Shown: piece by piece, positions 5,999-7,903 of the stretch
How positions within the stretch are numbered: position 1 is the stretch's first letter
How the letters are laid out: each line of letters opens with the position of its first letter
Assembly (NCBI GenBank): GCA_944350405.1
Contig: CALVPC010000046.1
Location: 1 to 7,903 of the forward strand
Reading direction: 5' to 3'
DNA from: an uncultured Bacilli bacterium
Lineage (GTDB): Bacteria; Bacillota_I; Bacilli_A; RF39; UBA660
Length of the DNA stretch: 7,903 bases
Notes under the pieces: model-generated
The model's database searches: none
What the model was told of the DNA's origin: nothing
Seen by the model: only the letters and a program-made list of their open reading frames with translations
Made by a program: the position numbers and the translations under genes

Positions 5999-6919
5999 TT
6001 ATTTTATCCTTTCAATTACACGCATTTTTGCTGATTTGCTACGACTATTTCTCCTTATTTCTTCATCTCTAGGTATTATAGGTTTTTTTGTTATCAATTT
6101 AAAGTTTGGTAATAGATTAAGTGGTATATCTGGCATACCTTTTACTACTTCATTTACTTCAGAGGCTTGTTTAAAAATATTTTTACATATTCTATCTTCT
6201 AAAGAATGAAATGTTATTACTACTACCCTTCCTCCTATATTTAAAAGTTCTAGCGAATCTTTTAATGCTTTTTCAAATTCATTAAGTTCATTATTTACTT
6301 CTATTCTTAAAGCTTGAAAAACTTTTTTTGCTGGATGAGTTAATCTTTTTTCTTTGTATGGATAACATTTATCAATAATGTCTACTAATTCATAAGTTGT
6401 TTCTATTTTTTTTATATTCCTTTGTTTTTCTATTTTTTCTGCTATTTTCAAAGCATGTTTTTCTTCTCCATATTTTCTAAAAATATTTGTTAAGGCTTCT
6501 TTTGTATAGGTATTTACTATTTCATAAGCTGTTAATTTACTATTTTGATCCATACGCATATCAAGTTTAGAATTTTTCATATAACTGAAGCCCCGGTTAT
6601 CCTCATCTATTTCAGGAGATGATACTCCAAGATCAAATAATACACCATCTACTTTTTTATCTTCCATTACTTCTTTGATGTTTATAAAACCTGTATTATA
6701 AATTTTGAAGTTATCTCCAATTTTGCTTAGTTTTGTGCGACTATAGTTTACAGCATCAATATCTTTATCAAAAGCAATTAAAGTTCCTTTATTTAATTGT
6801 TTTAATATTTCCCCACTATGACCTGCATATCCTAGAGTCGCATCAATATAAGTACCATCTTCTCTTATATTTAGATAGTCTATTGCTTCTTTTAATAATA
6901 CACTTGTATGTTTTTCCAT
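5999..6919 (-). CDS. rsmH: 16S rRNA (cytosine(1402)-N(4))-methyltransferase RsmH (MraW)
   Basis: A 306-residue SAM-dependent methyltransferase that modifies N4 of C1402 in 16S rRNA, fine-tuning the P site. Family signatures in order: HTSVLLKE (4-11), the SAM-binding loop DATLGYAGHS (26-35), FDLGVSSPE (95-103), RGFSY (109-113), LDMRMD (119-124), HPAKKVFQALRIEVNNEL (195-212), FHSLEDR (237-243), ITKKPI (276-281) and SRSKSAKMR (292-300). Length is typical. The SAM loop reads GYAGHS where most members have G-x-GGHS-like glycines; this small variation keeps the fold plausible. It starts 3 nt after the mraZ stop, with a weak ribosome site (GAGATG) inside the end of mraZ, so translation is probably coupled to mraZ. 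It is the second gene of the dcw operon, as in most bacteria. Confidence 0.97.
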   Translation of the reverse strand: MEKHTSVLLKEAIDYLNIREDGTYIDATLGYAGHSGEILKQLNKGTLIAFDKDIDAVNYSRTKLSKIGDNFKIYNTGFINIKEVMEDKKVDGVLFDLGVSSPEIDEDNRGFSYMKNSKLDMRMDQNSKLTAYEIVNTYTKEALTNIFRKYGEEKHALKIAEKIEKQRNIKKIETTYELVDIIDKCYPYKEKRLTHPAKKVFQALRIEVNNELNEFEKALKDSLELLNIGGRVVVITFHSLEDRICKNIFKQASEVNEVVKGMPDIPLNLLPNFKLITKKPIIPRDEEIRRNSRSKSAKMRVIERIK

Positions 6920-6922
6920 ATT

Positions 6923-7360
6923 TTACATCTCGAAATTCGTTTCAAAAAGATGGTCTGCTAAATCTGATAAGTCTTCTTTACTATCGCTTACAAACTTATT
7001 CCAATTCTCTTTAGACCAAATTTCTAATCTATCATTTACACCAATGATTACACATTCTTTAGATAGTGAAGCATAGTCTATAAGAGGAGTTGGTATTTTT
7101 ATTCTGCCTTGTTTATCAAATTCAGCGGCTGTTGCACCAGACAGGAATATTCTGGTAAAACTTCTGGCATCTTTCTTGGTGAATGGTAGTGATTTTAATT
7201 TAGAAACTATTAATGACCACTCTTGTTCTGAATAGATGAATAGCGAATCTTCAAGTCCGCGAGTAACAATTATATTTTCCCCAAGTTCCTCGCGAATTTT
7301 AGAAGGTATTATGATTCTTCCTTTTTCATCAAGATTATGATGAAACTCACCCATCAACAT
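6923..7360 (-). CDS. mraZ: Transcriptional regulator MraZ
   Basis: A 145-residue DNA-binding protein made of two SpoVT/AbrB-like (swapped-hairpin) halves. The first half has GEFHHNLDEKGRIIIPSKIRE (4-24) and the second AAEFDKQGRIKIPTPL (78-93); each contains the D-x-(K/Q)GRI-x-IP signature. MraZ forms ring oligomers that bind repeated short boxes in front of its own operon and regulate the dcw cluster. The start at ATG 7360 gives MLMGEF, close to the usual MFMGEY beginning, and GGTGAT lies 6 nt upstream; a second ATG two codons later is less typical. It is the first gene of the operon, directly behind a promoter and four GTGG boxes, so autoregulation is expected. Confidence 0.96.
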   Translation of the reverse strand: MLMGEFHHNLDEKGRIIIPSKIREELGENIIVTRGLEDSLFIYSEQEWSLIVSKLKSLPFTKKDARSFTRIFLSGATAAEFDKQGRIKIPTPLIDYASLSKECVIIGVNDRLEIWSKENWNKFVSDSKEDLSDLADHLFETNFEM

Positions 7361-7369
7361 AGAATATCA

Positions 7370-7403
7370 CCACTTTCTACCACCATTATCCACTGTCTAC
7401 CAC
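7370..7403 (-). promoter_or_regulatory. MraZ operator: four GTGG boxes at 10-bp spacing
   Basis: On the minus strand GTGG occurs at 7400-7403, 7390-7393, 7380-7383 and 7370-7373, exactly 10 bp apart, so all boxes lie on one face of the helix. Two of the repeat units are almost identical (GTGGTAGACA and GTGGTAGAAA). MraZ is known to bind short G-rich direct repeats with this period. The boxes run from just after the -10 through the expected transcription start to near the ribosome site, a position suited to repression. Confidence 0.85.
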
Positions 7404-7404
7404 A

Positions 7405-7433
7405 ATTTTACTATTATCTATATTTTTTGTAAA
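7405..7433 (-). promoter_or_regulatory. Promoter of the mraZ-rsmH-ftsL-PBP operon
   Basis: Minus strand: TTTACA (7428-7433), a 17-nt spacer, and TAAAAT (7405-7410). Each hexamer matches the vegetative consensus at five of six bases. The start is expected near 7398, inside the MraZ box array, and the leader would be about 38 nt. Confidence 0.75.
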
Positions 7434-7492
7434 TACTTTTCATAATTTTTTCATTATTTTTTAATTTTATAAAACATGTGTTTGTCAAACAA

Positions 7493-7518
7493 AAAGACTG
7501 TTATTTCTAACAGTCTTT
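7493..7518 (-). terminator. Intrinsic terminator after the right-edge gene
   Basis: Minus strand: AAAGACTGTTA, tetraloop GAAA, TAACAGTCTTT form a perfect 11-bp stem closed by a GNRA loop and followed by TTTTTG. It lies 13 nt after the stop at 7532 and separates that gene from the mraZ operon. Confidence 0.88.
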
Positions 7519-7531
7519 GATATTAATTATT

Positions 7532-7903
7532 TTAACCAGTTTTTATTGGGGTCGTACTATCATCTTGAATACTACTTTGCATTACTATATATTCAAATTT
7601 TATATTATTAATATCATAATTAAAATCTTCTAATTCTAATTTTATAGTTTCATCAAAATTTTCTATGGATAAAGTATCTGTAAATACTATTTCATTTTGA
7701 TATAATAAATGAATTTCAATTTCTACTAGAGATAAATTTGTTAATTTTTTTTGAACATCAAAGTTTAAAAATTTTACATTTTTATTTTCTTCTATAATAA
7801 TATTATTTATTGTAATATCATTATCATTTTGCTCACTAATATTTTCTAATGTAATAGTATCTGTTTTTCTATTAAAACTTGTAAAATATATAATCATTGC
7901 TAT
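7532..7903 (-). CDS. Protein of unknown function, probably partial (5' end may lie beyond window)
   Basis: The frame is open from the right edge to TAA at 7532-7534. An ATG at 7897 would give 121 residues, but two more codons (Ile-Ala) are in frame before the edge without a stop, and too little sequence remains to show a ribosome site. The true start may therefore lie outside. The protein is hydrophilic, with no membrane helix, no signal peptide and no cysteine. It alternates short beta-type stretches (ITLENI, VEIEIHLLYQ, IVFTDTLSI, IKFEYIVMQ) with Asn/Asp/Glu-rich turns, suggesting a small beta-sandwich. I do not recognise a family. It has its own terminator, so it is a separate transcription unit from mraZ. 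Base composition is as A+T-rich as its neighbours. Confidence 0.65.
   Translation of the reverse strand: MAMIIYFTSFNRKTDTITLENISEQNDNDITINNIIIEENKNVKFLNFDVQKKLTNLSLVEIEIHLLYQNEIVFTDTLSIENFDETIKLELEDFNYDINNIKFEYIVMQSSIQDDSTTPIKTG

Noticed and set aside
6733..7014. Plus-strand open frame of 93 codons across the rsmH/mraZ junction
   Set aside because: It is antisense to two certain genes, Leu/Tyr-rich, with no ribosome site.
1..7903. Mycoplasma genetic code (TGA as tryptophan)
   Set aside because: Trp codons inspected are TGG and no gene needs a TGA to be read through. The absence of TGA stops among nine genes fits low-GC stop preference.
1..7903. CRISPR array, tRNA/rRNA genes, insertion sequence or integrase
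   Set aside because: I saw no regularly spaced repeats beyond the 10-bp MraZ boxes, no cloverleaf or rRNA-like sequence, and no transposase or recombinase motifs.

Overview
The window looks like low-GC chromosomal DNA from a walled member of the Bacilli/Mycoplasmatota side of the Firmicutes, perhaps an uncultured gut lineage. The evidence is the strong A+T bias, strong Shine-Dalgarno sites, a Bacillus-type order mraZ-rsmH-ftsL-PBP with a C-terminal PASTA-bearing PBP, and GTGG-type MraZ boxes. Every tryptophan codon I checked is TGG and none of the nine stop codons I could read is TGA. The standard code (table 11) therefore applies, not the mycoplasma code. The lineage is an inference.

Right part (about 3595-7903, all on the minus strand): a partial gene of unknown function enters from the right edge and ends at a strong intrinsic terminator (7493-7518). 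Next comes a promoter (7405-7433) followed by four GTGG boxes spaced exactly 10 bp apart (7370-7403). These are the expected operator for autoregulation by MraZ. The operon then runs mraZ, rsmH (mraW), ftsL and a class B penicillin-binding protein (FtsI/PBP2B type), with gaps of 3-15 nt. It ends at a hairpin (3544-3572) shared with the convergent gene. mraY, murD and ftsW do not follow, so this is a short form of the division/cell-wall (dcw) cluster.

Middle (3009-3488, plus strand): a small membrane-anchored thioredoxin-fold protein with a CKHC active site facing outward. It is transcribed divergently from the left-hand block.

Left part (1-2920, minus strand): three small two-helix membrane proteins of the type IV secretion (T4SS) pilin/VirB2-like kind, each with its own plausible promoter or ribosome binding site. 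They are followed by a large TrbL/VirB6-like polytopic membrane protein that runs off the left edge: 559 codons are visible and no stop is reached. The visible part of a type IV secretion apparatus therefore begins next to the dcw cluster; the ATPases, coupling protein and any relaxase would lie further left.

Proposed joint working: the pilins and the VirB6-like channel protein have conserved or numerous cysteines in the parts predicted to lie outside the membrane (four in each of pilins 1 and 2, two in pilin 3, ten in the VirB6-like ectodomain). The neighbouring exported thioredoxin-like protein is a good candidate for forming or correcting their disulfides. A shared palindrome in the first two pilin promoters suggests co-regulation.
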